Below are positions 1 through 8,223 of a stretch of DNA of 64,000 nucleotides, in pieces. Where the stretch lies: NCBI RefSeq assembly GCF_030269515.1, contig NZ_BSTM01000014.1, positions 73,733 through 137,732 on the forward strand. Direction: 5' to 3'. Both the position numbers and the translations under genes were made by a program. The notes beneath the pieces were generated by a model. The model was not told the DNA's origin. It searched no databases and worked only from the letters and a program-made list of their open reading frames with translations. The stretch's first letter is position 1; every line of letters starts with the position of its first letter. The stretch comes from Actinomadura sp. NBRC 104412. GTDB lineage: Bacteria; Actinomycetota; Actinomycetes; Streptosporangiales; Streptosporangiaceae.

Positions 1-313
1 TACGGGACCGGTCACGGTCGGCCAGGGCGCCGTTCACGGTCGGCTACGGCGCCGTTCACGGTCGGCCAGGGCACCGGTCCACGGCTGGCTACGGCGCCGT
101 TCACGGTCGGCCACGGCGCTGGTCACGGCTGGCTACGGGACCGGTCACGGTCGGCCAGGGCGCCGTTCACGGTCGGCTACGGCGCCGTTCACGGTCGGCC
201 AGGGCACCGGTCCACGGCTGGCTACGGCGCCGTTCACGGTCGGCCACGGCGCTGGTCACGGCTGGCCACGGGACCGGTCACGGTCGGCCAGGGCGCCGGT
301 TACGGTTGGCCGC
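1..313. repeat. 133-bp higher-order tandem repeat built of 22-bp units
   Basis: Two copies of a 133-bp block that look identical (1-133 and 134-266) are followed by a third copy (from 267) that decays after about 35 bases. Each block is six units of 22 bp (one is 23 bp) of the type GGCGCCGTTCACGGTCGGCTAC, alternating C/T and GGCC/GGCT variants. The array runs off the left edge, so its full length is unknown. I see no credible reading frame with coding character in it. Unit-by-unit identity was judged by eye. Confidence 0.9.
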
Positions 314-384
314 TGGTCCTTTTCGCGGGATATGTCACACATTGTTGTTTGATCCACTACGAAAGTGCTGTACGTGTAAGAGGC

Positions 385-816
385 ATGGGGATACTGCTGC
401 GACTGCTGGTGGCTGCCGGTCTGGCCGTTGATGCCTATGTTCATTGGGCTTTTGCCCCGGACATGGGCTTCGTCGAGGGCGGGAGCATCGGCGGCGACAC
501 TCTCTTCCGCGTACAGGCGGTGGTGGCGGCGCTGGCGGCGCTGCTGATCCTGGCACTGGCCCGGCGGTGGACCTACGCGGTGGCGTTCCTGGTCGCGGTG
601 AGCGTGCTCGGCGCGATGTTCCTTTACTACTTCCTGGACGTGGGTTCGATCGGCCCGTTCCCGGACATGTACGACCCGTCCTGGTACCGGGAGAAGACGA
701 TCGCGCTGATCGGGGAGGGCGTGGCGGCAGTCGCCGCGCTGATCGGCTTCCTGACCGGGGGCCGGCGCTGGTCCGGCCGTGCACCGGGCGAGCCGAGCGA
801 GACCGCGACCGTCTGA
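385..816 (+). CDS. Small integral membrane protein, function unknown
   Basis: A 143-residue protein with about four hydrophobic segments (roughly residues 3-22, 43-60, 62-84 and 108-124), a loop rich in Asp, Pro and Tyr between the last two, and a short polar C-terminus. I chose the ATG at 385 because AAGAGG lies just upstream and the first membrane helix then starts at residue 3; an in-frame TTG at 349 would add 12 polar residues. It stands alone, between the repeat block and the exporter genes. I do not recognise a named family and assign no function. Confidence 0.7.
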   Translation: MGILLRLLVAAGLAVDAYVHWAFAPDMGFVEGGSIGGDTLFRVQAVVAALAALLILALARRWTYAVAFLVAVSVLGAMFLYYFLDVGSIGPFPDMYDPSWYREKTIALIGEGVAAVAALIGFLTGGRRWSGRAPGEPSETATV

Positions 817-889
817 GCGACCCCCGGGACGGGCAGTAGATGCCGGATAAATACTGACGCGACGGTAAGGTCGCTCTTACGATGCCCTC

Positions 890-2260
890 GTGGCTTCCCG
901 GCGGTCCCTTCCTCCCGCGTCTCTCCTCGTCCTCGCCCTCCTGCTGGCCGGGCAGCTCAGCGCCTGCTCGGGCGGGGACTCCGGCGAGGACCGCGTCCAG
1001 ATAGGGCGGGCGTCGCGCGCCGACGTGACCGAGCTGGTCGAAGCGCCCGCGAAGGTGACCGCCCGTGCGACCGCGACGCTGCGGGCACCGGCCGAGGGCA
1101 CGATCGAACGGCTGTACGTGGCGGACGGCGACGAGGTCGAGAAGGGCGAGGTCCTCGCGACGATCGACTCGCCGTCCGCGCGGGAGCAGCTCGCGCGGGC
1201 CCGCGAGGCGGACGGCTCGGTCGCCGGGAGCGGTGCGGCCGTCCCGGCGGGCCTCGACCTGACCGCGTTCCAGCGCGGGACCGACCGTACGGCGAGGGAC
1301 GGGTTCGCGGAGGCCAGGAAGGTGGCCGCGCAGATCCCCGACCCGGGGCGGCGGGCGAGCGTCCTCGCCGGGATCACCAAGGCGGAGGGCGAGTACCGAG
1401 CGGCGTCGCGGGCGGCCCGTGAGGCGGTGGCGCGGCTTAACGCCGGGCTCGGCAGTGTGGGGCAGGCGGTCTCGTCCATCACGGCGGCGCAGCGGGTGCA
1501 GACCCGCGCGGCGGTGCGGTCCGCCGAGCAGACCGTGCGGGCGCTGACGATCAAGGCCCCGTTCGACGGCGTGGTGGGCCTGGGCGGGCCCGCGTCGGGG
1601 GCGGGCGGGCTCGGCGGCATGCTGGAGCAGCTTCCGCAGGGCCTTCCCGGCGGTGCCACATCCCTCCCTGGAGGCGCGGCGCTCGGCGGCGGGGCGGCCA
1701 AGGACGCCGCCTCGATCGCAACAGGCGCACCCATCTCGGCAGGGGACGCGGTGGTCACGGTCACCGACGTGTCGCGGCTGTCTCTCACGGCCGACGTGGA
1801 CGAGACCGACGTGCTGCGGGTCACCGAGGGCGTGCGCGCGGACGTGGAGTTCGACGCGGTCCAGGGCGGCACGTACACGGCCGAGGTGACCGGGGTAGGG
1901 GCCACGCCCTCGGAGGCCACGGGCGGCGGCGTCAGCTACAAGGTCACACTGTCTCTCGGCAACGGGACCTTGTCCGGCGGAGGGGTCGCGCCGCGTCCCA
2001 AACCCGGCATGAGCGCGGTGGTCAATCTGCGCGTCCACGAGCGGCGCGGCGTGCTGTCCGTGCCGTCGTCTGCGATTGTCAGCAGCGGCCGGGAGTCGAT
2101 CGTGTGGGTCGTCGCCGGGGGACGGGCACAGCGCCGCGTGGTCGGCCTGGGCGCGCAGGGGGACACCACGGTCGAGGTCGTCCGGGGCCTGCGCGAGGGG
2201 GAGCGGATCGTCGTGCGCGGCGCGGACTCCGTCCGGCAGGGCCAGGAACTGGCGCCATGA
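890..2260 (+). CDS. HlyD/MacA-type efflux adaptor lipoprotein
   Basis: Membrane-anchored adaptor of an ABC exporter, 456 residues from a GTG start. A signal peptide ends in a lipobox (LSAC, Cys26), so the mature protein should be lipid-anchored outside the membrane. A biotinyl/lipoyl-like half-motif (APAEGTIERLYVADGDEV, about residues 65-83) is followed by a helical stretch, a Gly-rich low-complexity segment (about 225-275) and beta-barrel/membrane-proximal parts. The next true genes encode a MacB-like ATPase and permease, so the three probably form one exporter; no substrate can be read from the sequence. The stop codon overlaps the start of the first of four micro-ORFs (ATGA). Confidence 0.85.
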   Translation: MASRRSLPPASLLVLALLLAGQLSACSGGDSGEDRVQIGRASRADVTELVEAPAKVTARATATLRAPAEGTIERLYVADGDEVEKGEVLATIDSPSAREQLARAREADGSVAGSGAAVPAGLDLTAFQRGTDRTARDGFAEARKVAAQIPDPGRRASVLAGITKAEGEYRAASRAAREAVARLNAGLGSVGQAVSSITAAQRVQTRAAVRSAEQTVRALTIKAPFDGVVGLGGPASGAGGLGGMLEQLPQGLPGGATSLPGGAALGGGAAKDAASIATGAPISAGDAVVTVTDVSRLSLTADVDETDVLRVTEGVRADVEFDAVQGGTYTAEVTGVGATPSEATGGGVSYKVTLSLGNGTLSGGGVAPRPKPGMSAVVNLRVHERRGVLSVPSSAIVSSGRESIVWVVAGGRAQRRVVGLGAQGDTTVEVVRGLREGERIVVRGADSVRQGQELAP

Positions 2261-2367
2261 CGTGCTCATGGTCGCGGTTTCGCTGCTCCGAGCCGTGGCG
2301 CGTTGGCGCCGTGTCTTCCCTCGTTGCTCGTCCCTCGCTTCGCGGTCCAGGCAAGGAGGCGTCGTGA
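2257..2367 (+). CDS. Junction micro-ORF 1 of 4 (36 aa)
   Basis: ATG at 2257 overlaps the adaptor stop as ATGA. It encodes a 36-residue peptide starting MTCSWSRFRC and ending LRGPGKEAS, and its TGA overlaps the GTG of the next copy. The peptide has no signal peptide and no family I recognise. Translation is not proven; the open frame and the 4-nt overlaps are what I see. Confidence 0.5.
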   Translation: MTCSWSRFRCSEPWRVGAVSSLVARPSLRGPGKEAS

Positions 2368-2474
2368 CGTGCTCGTGGTCGCGGTCTCGCCGCCTCGGGT
2401 TGTGGCGCGTTAACGCTTTGTTTTCCCTCGTCGCTTGTCCCTGGTTTTTCAGTGCAGGCAGGGCGGTGTCGTGA
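2364..2474 (+). CDS. Junction micro-ORF 2 of 4 (36 aa)
   Basis: GTG at 2364 is preceded by a strong AAGGAGG and overlaps the stop of micro-ORF 1 (GTGA). The 36-residue product begins VTCSWSRSRR and keeps the SLVA core of the other copies. Its stop overlaps the GTG of copy 3. Confidence 0.5.
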   Translation: MTCSWSRSRRLGLWRVNALFSLVACPWFFSAGRAVS

Positions 2475-2581
2475 CGTGCTTGTGGTTGCGGTTTCGCCGC
2501 TTCGGGTTGTGGTGGTGTGGCGCTTTGTTCTCCCTCGTTGCTCGTTCCCCGTTCCTGAGTCCAGGTAAGGCGGCGTCGTGA
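2471..2581 (+). CDS. Junction micro-ORF 3 of 4 (36 aa)
   Basis: GTG at 2471 overlaps the stop of copy 2. The product starts VTCLWLRFRR and ends LSPGKAAS. Length and overlap are the same as in the other copies despite many substitutions. Confidence 0.5.
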   Translation: MTCLWLRFRRFGLWWCGALFSLVARSPFLSPGKAAS

Positions 2582-2688
2582 CGTGTTCATGGTCGCGGCT
2601 TCGCCGCTCCGGGTCATGGCGCTTTGACGCCTTGTCTTCCCTCGTCGCTCGTCCCTCGCTCCTCAGTCCAGACAAGGCGGCGTCGTGA
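2578..2688 (+). CDS. Junction micro-ORF 4 of 4 (36 aa)
   Basis: GTG at 2578 overlaps the stop of copy 3. The product starts VTCSWSRLRR and ends LLSPDKAAS. Its TGA overlaps the GTG start of the ABC ATPase at 2685, with AAGGCGG 7 nt before that GTG, so the chain links the adaptor to the ATPase without an untranslated gap. Confidence 0.5.
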   Translation: MTCSWSRLRRSGSWRFDALSSLVARPSLLSPDKAAS

Positions 2689-3374
2689 CCGGACCGGCGC
2701 TGGAGGCGGTGGACGTTACCCGCGCGTACACCATGGAGGGTGTCGAGGTGCAGGCGCTGCGCGGCGTGAGCCTGCGGATCGACGAGGGCGAGTTCGTGGC
2801 GATCGTGGGGCCGTCCGGGTCGGGCAAGTCCACGCTCATGCATCTGCTGGGCTGCCTGGACCGGCCCACCTCCGGCACGCTGCGGATCGGCGGCCGGGAC
2901 GTGGCGCGGCTGTCGGGCAACGAGCTGGCGGAGCTGCGCAACTCCCTGATCGGGTTCGTGTTCCAGTCGTTCCACCTGCTGCCCAGGACGACCGCGCGGG
3001 AGAACGTGGCGCTTCCCCTGGTCTACCGGGGCGTGCCCCGAGCGGAACGCAGGCGCCGGGCCGTCGACGCCCTCACCTCGGTCGGGCTGGAGCATCGCGT
3101 CGGACACCGTCCCGGCCAGATGTCGGGCGGCGAGCAGCAGCGGGTGGCGATCGCGCGGGCGCTGGTCGGCGCCCCGCGGGTGGTGCTGGCGGACGAGCCC
3201 ACGGGCAACCTCGACACCCGTACCGGGCACGAGGTCATGGACCTGCTCGAACGGCTCAACCGGGAGCGGGGCGTGGCCGTCGTCCTGGTCACGCACGAGC
3301 CGGACGTGGCGGAGCGGGCCCGCCGCCGCGTCCACATCCGCGACGGCCTCATCGAACGGGACGAGTCCGCATGA
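2685..3374 (+). CDS. ABC transporter ATP-binding protein, MacB/LolD type
   Basis: Cytoplasmic ATPase of 229 residues that powers the exporter. Walker A GPSGSGKST lies at residues 42-50, the signature MSGGEQQR near 146-153 and Walker B VVLADEPTGNLD near 166-177; the last is typical of the LolD/MacB/FtsE group. The GTG start overlaps the last junction micro-ORF, and the stop overlaps the permease ATG (ATGA), so ATPase and permease should be made together. Substrate is unknown. Confidence 0.92.
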   Translation: MTGPALEAVDVTRAYTMEGVEVQALRGVSLRIDEGEFVAIVGPSGSGKSTLMHLLGCLDRPTSGTLRIGGRDVARLSGNELAELRNSLIGFVFQSFHLLPRTTARENVALPLVYRGVPRAERRRRAVDALTSVGLEHRVGHRPGQMSGGEQQRVAIARALVGAPRVVLADEPTGNLDTRTGHEVMDLLERLNRERGVAVVLVTHEPDVAERARRRVHIRDGLIERDESA

Positions 3375-4558
3375 GGATCGGCGAGTCGCTGCGGGTGGCG
3401 CTGGAGGCGCTGCGGGTCAACCGGCTGCGCAGCGCGCTGACCATGTTCGGCGTGGTGATCGGGGTCGCGGCCGTGGTGGTGCTGGTCGCGATCGGGTCCG
3501 GGGCGCGCGACCTGGTCGAGAGCGAGATCGAGGGGCTCGGCTCCAACATCATCTTTGTGGCGCCGGGGCAGATCGGCGTCGGCTCGCCGCCGTCCATCAG
3601 CCGGATGCGGCTGGACGACGTCGCCTACCTCGGCCGGGTCGTGGGGGACGAGAGCCGCGTGGCCGCGGCCCTCAGCTCCGGCGAGACGGTGCGGGCGGGG
3701 CGGGCGGAGACCTACGCCAGCATCATGGGGGCCAACCAGAACCTGCGGAACGTGTTCGACCGGCCGCTGCGCCGCGGACGGTACCTCAGCGAGACCGATG
3801 TCGACACGCGGCGCCGGGTGGTGGTGCTCGGAGCCACGGTCGCGCGGCGGCTGTTCGGGGATGTCGACCCGATCGGGCGGCAGGTCACCATCGCGGGCGG
3901 CGCCCGGTTCCGGGTGGTCGGGGTGCTGGAGGAGGTCGGGCAGACCTTCGGGCAGGCCAGGGACGCGGAGGTGCACATCCCGGTGACCACGGCCCAGCGG
4001 CTGTTCGGCGTCACCAGGATCGACGTGCTGGCCGTCCGCGCCCCCTCCAGCGAGGCGATCCCGCGGTTGCAGCGCGACATCGTGGACGCGCTTCAGACCC
4101 GCTACCAGGGCGAGCGCTTCACGGCGATCACCCAGACCCAGTTGCTCGGCACCATCGGCACCGTGCTGAGCGCGCTCACCGGGGTGCTGGCCGCCATCGC
4201 CGCGATCTCGCTGCTGGTGGGCGGTGTCGGGGTCTCCAACATCATGCTGGTGGGGGTGCGCGAGCGGACCCGCGAGATCGGCCTGCGCAAGGCCCTGGGC
4301 GCCCGCCAGCGGGACATCCTCGCCCAGTTCCTGGCGGAGGCGGTGATGCTGACGACGCTGGGCGGTCTGGCCGGGATCGCGCTCGGCGCGGGCGCGTCGG
4401 TGCTGATCTCGGCGCTGTCGCCGGTGCCGGCCACGATCACCTGGTGGTCTCCGGTGCTGGCGTTCGTGGTCTCCGCGGCGGTCGGGGTGTTCTTCGGCGT
4501 CATGCCGGCCCGCCGGGCGGGACGCCTGGACCCGGTGGTCGCGCTCCGTACCGAGTGA
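3371..4558 (+). CDS. ABC transporter permease, MacB/FtsX type
   Basis: 395-residue permease. One N-terminal helix (about 21-43) is followed by a MacB-type extracytoplasmic domain (about 48-260) and three C-terminal helices forming the FtsX domain (about 275-390). The segment VGGVGVSNIMLVGVRERT and the following EIGLRKALGA are typical of MacB-like permeases. The start overlaps the ATPase stop. With the adaptor lipoprotein it makes a complete MacAB-like system as found in monoderm bacteria; whether it exports a peptide, antibiotic or lipid cannot be told here. Confidence 0.92.
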   Translation: MRIGESLRVALEALRVNRLRSALTMFGVVIGVAAVVVLVAIGSGARDLVESEIEGLGSNIIFVAPGQIGVGSPPSISRMRLDDVAYLGRVVGDESRVAAALSSGETVRAGRAETYASIMGANQNLRNVFDRPLRRGRYLSETDVDTRRRVVVLGATVARRLFGDVDPIGRQVTIAGGARFRVVGVLEEVGQTFGQARDAEVHIPVTTAQRLFGVTRIDVLAVRAPSSEAIPRLQRDIVDALQTRYQGERFTAITQTQLLGTIGTVLSALTGVLAAIAAISLLVGGVGVSNIMLVGVRERTREIGLRKALGARQRDILAQFLAEAVMLTTLGGLAGIALGAGASVLISALSPVPATITWWSPVLAFVVSAAVGVFFGVMPARRAGRLDPVVALRTE

Positions 4559-4583
4559 CCGTCCGGACCGTGCCTGGCGAGGG

Positions 4584-4628
4584 GCTTCCGCGGGGCCGCG
4601 GCCGTCCGCCCGGCGACCCCGCGGAAGC
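4584..4628. terminator. Bidirectional hairpin between convergent genes
   Basis: Arms GCTTCCGCGGGG (4584-4595) and CCCCGCGGAAGC (4617-4628) form a perfect 12-bp stem with a 21-nt loop. It sits between the permease stop and the convergent esterase stop at 4638. There is no U-tract, as is usual in actinomycetes. Confidence 0.75.
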
Positions 4629-4637
4629 GCCTCAGGC

Positions 4638-5639
4638 TCAGGCCGCCTCGCTCTCCGCGTCCTGTGCGCCCCGGACGAGGGAGCGGACGAAGCGGGACGT
4701 CTCGTCCATCGCCGCGCTCGCCTCGGGCAGGACGCGGTGGAACATCTGGAAGACGTGCATCTGGCCCTTCCACACCTGGAGCCGGCAGTCGCAGCCCGCC
4801 GCGTCCAGCGCCTCGGCGAGGGCCTCCGCCTCGGACTTGAGCACCTCCGCCCCGCCCACCTGGATCAGGAACGGGGGCGTGTCCGTCCAGGAGCAGTTCA
4901 GCAGCGCCAGGCGGGGGTCGTCCGCGTCCGCCTGGCCGACGACGAGCCGGGCCACGCGCCGCGCCGAGTGGGGGCTGATGTACGGGTCCCGCGCGGCCCG
5001 CTGCGCTTGGCTGGCCAGTTCGCAGGTCAGATCGACCCAGGGGGAGTACAGGACCGTCCCGGCGGGGCGCGGCAGGCCCGTCCGGCAGATCTCGCCGGTC
5101 AGGGACGCGGCCAGGTGCCCGCCCGCGGAGTCGCCCGCGATGACGATGCCGTCCGCGGGGATGCCCTGGTCCATCAGCCAGTGGTACGCGGCCAGGGCGT
5201 CCTCCAGCGCGGCCGGGAAGGGGTGCTCGGGCGCCAGCCGGTAGCGCGGCGCGTAGACGGGGAGGCCGGTGCCCTGCGCCAGCCTGCACGTGATCGGCCG
5301 GTGCGTGCGGGGCGAGCAGACCACGTAGCCGCCGCCGTGCAGGTAGAGGACGGCACCGGCGGGCGGCTTCCCGCTCTTCTCGGCGTCCCGGGCGATGATC
5401 CATTCGCCGTGGGTCGCGGGCCGTCCGCCGGCCTCCGGCTCGTCCACCGAGCGGACCCTGACCCCCAGGGTCGGCGGCATCAGCCGGGCCGCCAGGTCCA
5501 TGGTGGAACGGGCGGTGCGGATGCCGATCGTGTATCCGGGCACGTAGTGGACGAAGGGCCGCACGCCGAACCGGATCGCCCCCGTCACCGCCAGGCTGCG
5601 GAGGCTGGGGGCGCGTTCGCAGGCGTTCTCCGGTTCCAT
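4638..5639 (-). CDS. Alpha/beta-hydrolase, HSL-type esterase/lipase
   Basis: 333-residue cytoplasmic esterase of the hormone-sensitive-lipase family. The oxyanion motif HGGGY is at residues 101-105, the nucleophile motif GDSAG at 169-173 (Ser171), a probable acid in VGGAE (Glu265) and the catalytic His in QMHVF (His295). The ATG at 5639 was chosen because a purine-rich GGGGGCG lies just upstream; the frame stays open far beyond it only because it is antisense to acuC. It is alone on this strand, convergent with the exporter. Substrate is unknown. Confidence 0.88.
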   Translation of the reverse strand: MEPENACERAPSLRSLAVTGAIRFGVRPFVHYVPGYTIGIRTARSTMDLAARLMPPTLGVRVRSVDEPEAGGRPATHGEWIIARDAEKSGKPPAGAVLYLHGGGYVVCSPRTHRPITCRLAQGTGLPVYAPRYRLAPEHPFPAALEDALAAYHWLMDQGIPADGIVIAGDSAGGHLAASLTGEICRTGLPRPAGTVLYSPWVDLTCELASQAQRAARDPYISPHSARRVARLVVGQADADDPRLALLNCSWTDTPPFLIQVGGAEVLKSEAEALAEALDAAGCDCRLQVWKGQMHVFQMFHRVLPEASAAMDETSRFVRSLVRGAQDAESEAA

Positions 5640-5801
5640 AGCGCCCCCATCCCCCGTTTCCGGTGTGTTACCTCTATGCCCGTTTTTCGCTGATAGTTCA
5701 CTCGGCAACGGCTTTGGGGGACAACTATGCGTCTGTGGGGTTTCGCCACTGTGACCCAGGCCACGCGGCAGGTTTCGGGCAGGTGACGGTAGCGTGTGCC
5801 C

Positions 5802-7019
5802 ATGAGCGGCACCCCGTCCCAGGAAACCCCGGCCGGCTGCGGGCTGGAGGTCCTGTGGGACGACCGGCTCATCACCTACGACTTCGGGTCCGGCCACCCC
5901 CTCAACCCGGTCCGGGTCGAGCTGACCATGGCGCTGGCCCGCGAGTTCGGCCTGCTCGACCGGCCGAACGTCCGGGTCGTCCCGTTCGAGACGGCCGACG
6001 ACAAGCTGCTCGGGCTCGTCCACGACGAGGGCTACATCGCGGCCGTCAAACGCTGCGGCGAGACCGGACTGCCCGATCCGCGGCACGGCATCGGCAGCAC
6101 CGACAACCCGGTGTTCCTGGGCATGCACGACGCGTCCGCGCTGGTCGCAGGGGCATCGGTCGCCGCCGCCCGCGCCGTCTGGACCGGCGGGTCCGAGCAT
6201 GCCGCCAACATCGCCGGCGGCCTGCACCACGCCCTCGCCGACGCGGCCAGCGGGTTCTGCGTCTACAACGACCCGGCGATCGCGATCGCCTGGCTGCTGG
6301 ACAACGGGGCCGAGCGGGTCGCGTACGTGGACGTCGACGTCCACCACGGCGACGGCGTCCAGGCGGCGTTCTACGACGACCCGCGGGTGCTGACGATCAG
6401 CCTGCACGAGTCGCCGCGGACGCTGTTCCCCGGCACGGGGTTCCCCGGCGAGACCGGTGGGACGGGAGCCGAGGGCACCGCGGTGAACGTCGCGCTCCCG
6501 CCCGGCACCGGCGACGGCCAATGGCTGCGCGCGTTCGACGCGATCGTGCCGCCGCTGCTGGAGGCGTTCCGGCCGGAGATCCTGGTCACCCAGCACGGGT
6601 GCGACAGCCACTCCCTGGACCCGCTCGCCCACCTGACCCTCAGCGTGGACGGCCAGCGCACGGCGTACGCGAAACTGCACCGGCTGGCGCACCGGCTGGC
6701 CGGCGGGCGGTGGCTGGTGACGGGCGGCGGCGGATACGAACTGGTCCAGGTGGTGCCGAGGGCCTGGACGCACCTGCTCGCCGAGGCCGCGGGCGGTCCC
6801 ATCGACCCGGAGACCGCCACGCCCGATCCGTGGCGCGCGTTCGTACGCGAGCGCACCGAGGAGGTCGCGCCGCGCCGGATGACCGACGGCACGGCCGAGG
6901 TGCCGGTGGCGTCCTGGGCGGACGGCATCGACCCCGCGAGCCCGCTCGACCAGGCGGTGCTGGCGACCCGGCGCGCGGTGTTCCCCGAGCACGGCCTCGA
7001 CCCCATGACGGACAGCTGA
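5802..7019 (+). CDS. acuC: Acetoin utilization protein AcuC / class I histone-deacetylase-like enzyme
   Basis: 405-residue zinc amidohydrolase of the histone deacetylase superfamily, probably deacetylating proteins such as acetyl-CoA synthetase. The tandem-His motif (GGLHHAL), the metal motif VDVDVHHGDG, the HGCDSH segment and the late TGGGGYE motif are all present. ATG 5802 is preferred over an in-frame GTG two codons earlier. The stop overlaps the next gene's start (TGATG), suggesting co-translation with the phosphatase-like protein, an arrangement I recall from Streptomyces. Confidence 0.9.
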   Translation: MSGTPSQETPAGCGLEVLWDDRLITYDFGSGHPLNPVRVELTMALAREFGLLDRPNVRVVPFETADDKLLGLVHDEGYIAAVKRCGETGLPDPRHGIGSTDNPVFLGMHDASALVAGASVAAARAVWTGGSEHAANIAGGLHHALADAASGFCVYNDPAIAIAWLLDNGAERVAYVDVDVHHGDGVQAAFYDDPRVLTISLHESPRTLFPGTGFPGETGGTGAEGTAVNVALPPGTGDGQWLRAFDAIVPPLLEAFRPEILVTQHGCDSHSLDPLAHLTLSVDGQRTAYAKLHRLAHRLAGGRWLVTGGGGYELVQVVPRAWTHLLAEAAGGPIDPETATPDPWRAFVRERTEEVAPRRMTDGTAEVPVASWADGIDPASPLDQAVLATRRAVFPEHGLDPMTDS

Positions 7020-7843
7020 TGGCGTCCAGCGCACCGTCCAGCGGACCGAGCCGGGCCGAGCTGCGCCGGCACCTGGTCCGCACGATGATCGCCGGCGATG
7101 TGGCGACGCCGCGCCAGAACAACCTGCTGCACTACCGGCGGATGGCGGCGCGCAACCCTTACTACATGTTCGGGCTCGACCTCAAGCCCACCTGGACGGA
7201 ACGGGACGTCCTGGAGGTCATGGTGGAGCGCTGCGGCGTCAACCCCGACCCCAGGCACGTCTACGGCGACGACACCATCGACCCCGACCTGACCATCGAC
7301 GCCCTGGAGGCCATGGGCGAGCGGATCGGGGAGGCCGCGCGGAGGCGCGAGACCGTGGTCCTGGCGACGGGGCACCCGGCCACCCTGAGCCCGGTCTACG
7401 AGGCGGTCGCCCATGCCCTGCGGGAGGCGGGCTGCCGCATCCCCACCCCCGCCGCCGGCTGGTCGTACGAGGCCGAGACCGTCTACGGGGTCGCCAAGAT
7501 GCGGCGGATCGTCTACTCGCCCGGCGGCGTGGCGATGCTGGAGGGACGGTCGGGGCGCACCCACCACACCCACGACCCGTTTCCGATGGAGGCGATGCTG
7601 GCCGAGCTCGCAGCCGAATCAGGCGATTGGCCGGATCTGGCCATTGCCGACCATGGCTGGGCCGGCGCCGCCGGGGAGGCGGGCATCGACACCGTGGGGT
7701 TCGCTGACTGTAACGATCCCGCGCTGTTCGTCGGCGCCGCCGAAGGCAAGATCGATGTGGTGGTCCCGCTGGACGACGGCGTGTCGCCGCCCCACTACGC
7801 GCCTCTGACCGCCTACATCCTGGACCGCGCCGGTCTGGCCTGA
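7019..7843 (+). CDS. Conserved protein annotated as phosphatase in relatives
   Basis: 274-residue soluble protein that follows acuC with a TGATG overlap. The N-terminus is basic, the middle contains DGDDTID-like acidic and TVVLATGHPATL segments, and the C-terminal third has a DHGWAGAAGEAGID stretch. Such proteins next to acuC are usually labelled phosphatase in actinomycete genomes, but I see no textbook phosphatase signature (no HAD DxDxT, no RHG) and treat the biochemical label as weak. Operon position suggests a job linked to acuC. Confidence 0.65.
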   Translation: MASSAPSSGPSRAELRRHLVRTMIAGDVATPRQNNLLHYRRMAARNPYYMFGLDLKPTWTERDVLEVMVERCGVNPDPRHVYGDDTIDPDLTIDALEAMGERIGEAARRRETVVLATGHPATLSPVYEAVAHALREAGCRIPTPAAGWSYEAETVYGVAKMRRIVYSPGGVAMLEGRSGRTHHTHDPFPMEAMLAELAAESGDWPDLAIADHGWAGAAGEAGIDTVGFADCNDPALFVGAAEGKIDVVVPLDDGVSPPHYAPLTAYILDRAGLA

Positions 7844-8223
7844 CCGTCCCGGGCCGCGCCGCCCGCCGCCCACGACCCTGCCGTGGCGTTCCGCCACCCC
7901 TGACCCAGCGCCGTCCGGTCACTCAATGTGACGCAGGAGTCATCGCGGGACCGCAGGGTGCGCCGGAACGCCCATCAACGCTTGAGTCGCAGGTCATCGG
8001 GTGGTTTTGGGCGATGGTCACGCGCCGGGCCACGCTGCGTGCCGCCACGCCCACGTTGCGTTCGCAATAACACTGTGGCGGCAGGGAAAGGGTGAGGGTA
8101 CGTAAATGGGTGGAACCCCCCTCTTGCGACTACCGATACACGATTTACGCTGGGGGAAGAACACGTGCGTGATCAAAGTCACCCAAAGGGCCGGTGCGCG
8201 GCACGTGTGGAAGAGGGCGTCCG
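7844..8223. other. Intergenic region upstream of the HTH gene
   Basis: 380 bp without a convincing gene. It holds a Crp-like site (8169-8182) and a weak promoter-like pair, TTGCGA near 8125 with TACGCT about 16 nt later. I see no riboswitch-like fold or RNA gene. Confidence 0.5.
8169..8182. promoter_or_regulatory. Candidate Crp-type operator (GTGA-N6-TCAC)
   Basis: GTGATCAAAGTCAC is a perfect GTGA/TCAC inverted repeat with a 6-nt spacer and also fits the actinobacterial Crp pattern GTG-N6-GNCAC. It lies 42 bp before the HTH gene start. Short sites of this kind also occur by chance. Confidence 0.4.

Larger units (their letters stand above)
2257..2684 (+). repeat. Four tandem 107-bp repeats between adaptor and ATPase genes
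   Basis: Copies start at 2257, 2364, 2471 and 2578, each exactly 107 bp apart, with substitutions but no indels. Each copy ends with a Shine-Dalgarno-like AAGGMGGCGTC followed by GTGA, and the fifth GTGA, at 2685, is the start of the ATPase gene. Each unit therefore carries its own start, a 36-codon frame, a ribosome binding site and the next start. Confidence 0.93.

Noticed and set aside
1..313. Possible CRISPR array
   Set aside because: Units follow each other directly with small variation; there are no unique spacers and no cas genes.
335..2617. Long minus-strand frame (760 codons) over the membrane protein and adaptor genes
   Set aside because: It is antisense to genes with clear families; low complexity from GC bias.
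5640..7034. Upstream extension of the esterase frame
   Set aside because: Antisense to acuC, whose HDAC motifs are intact; the esterase aligns from the ATG at 5639.
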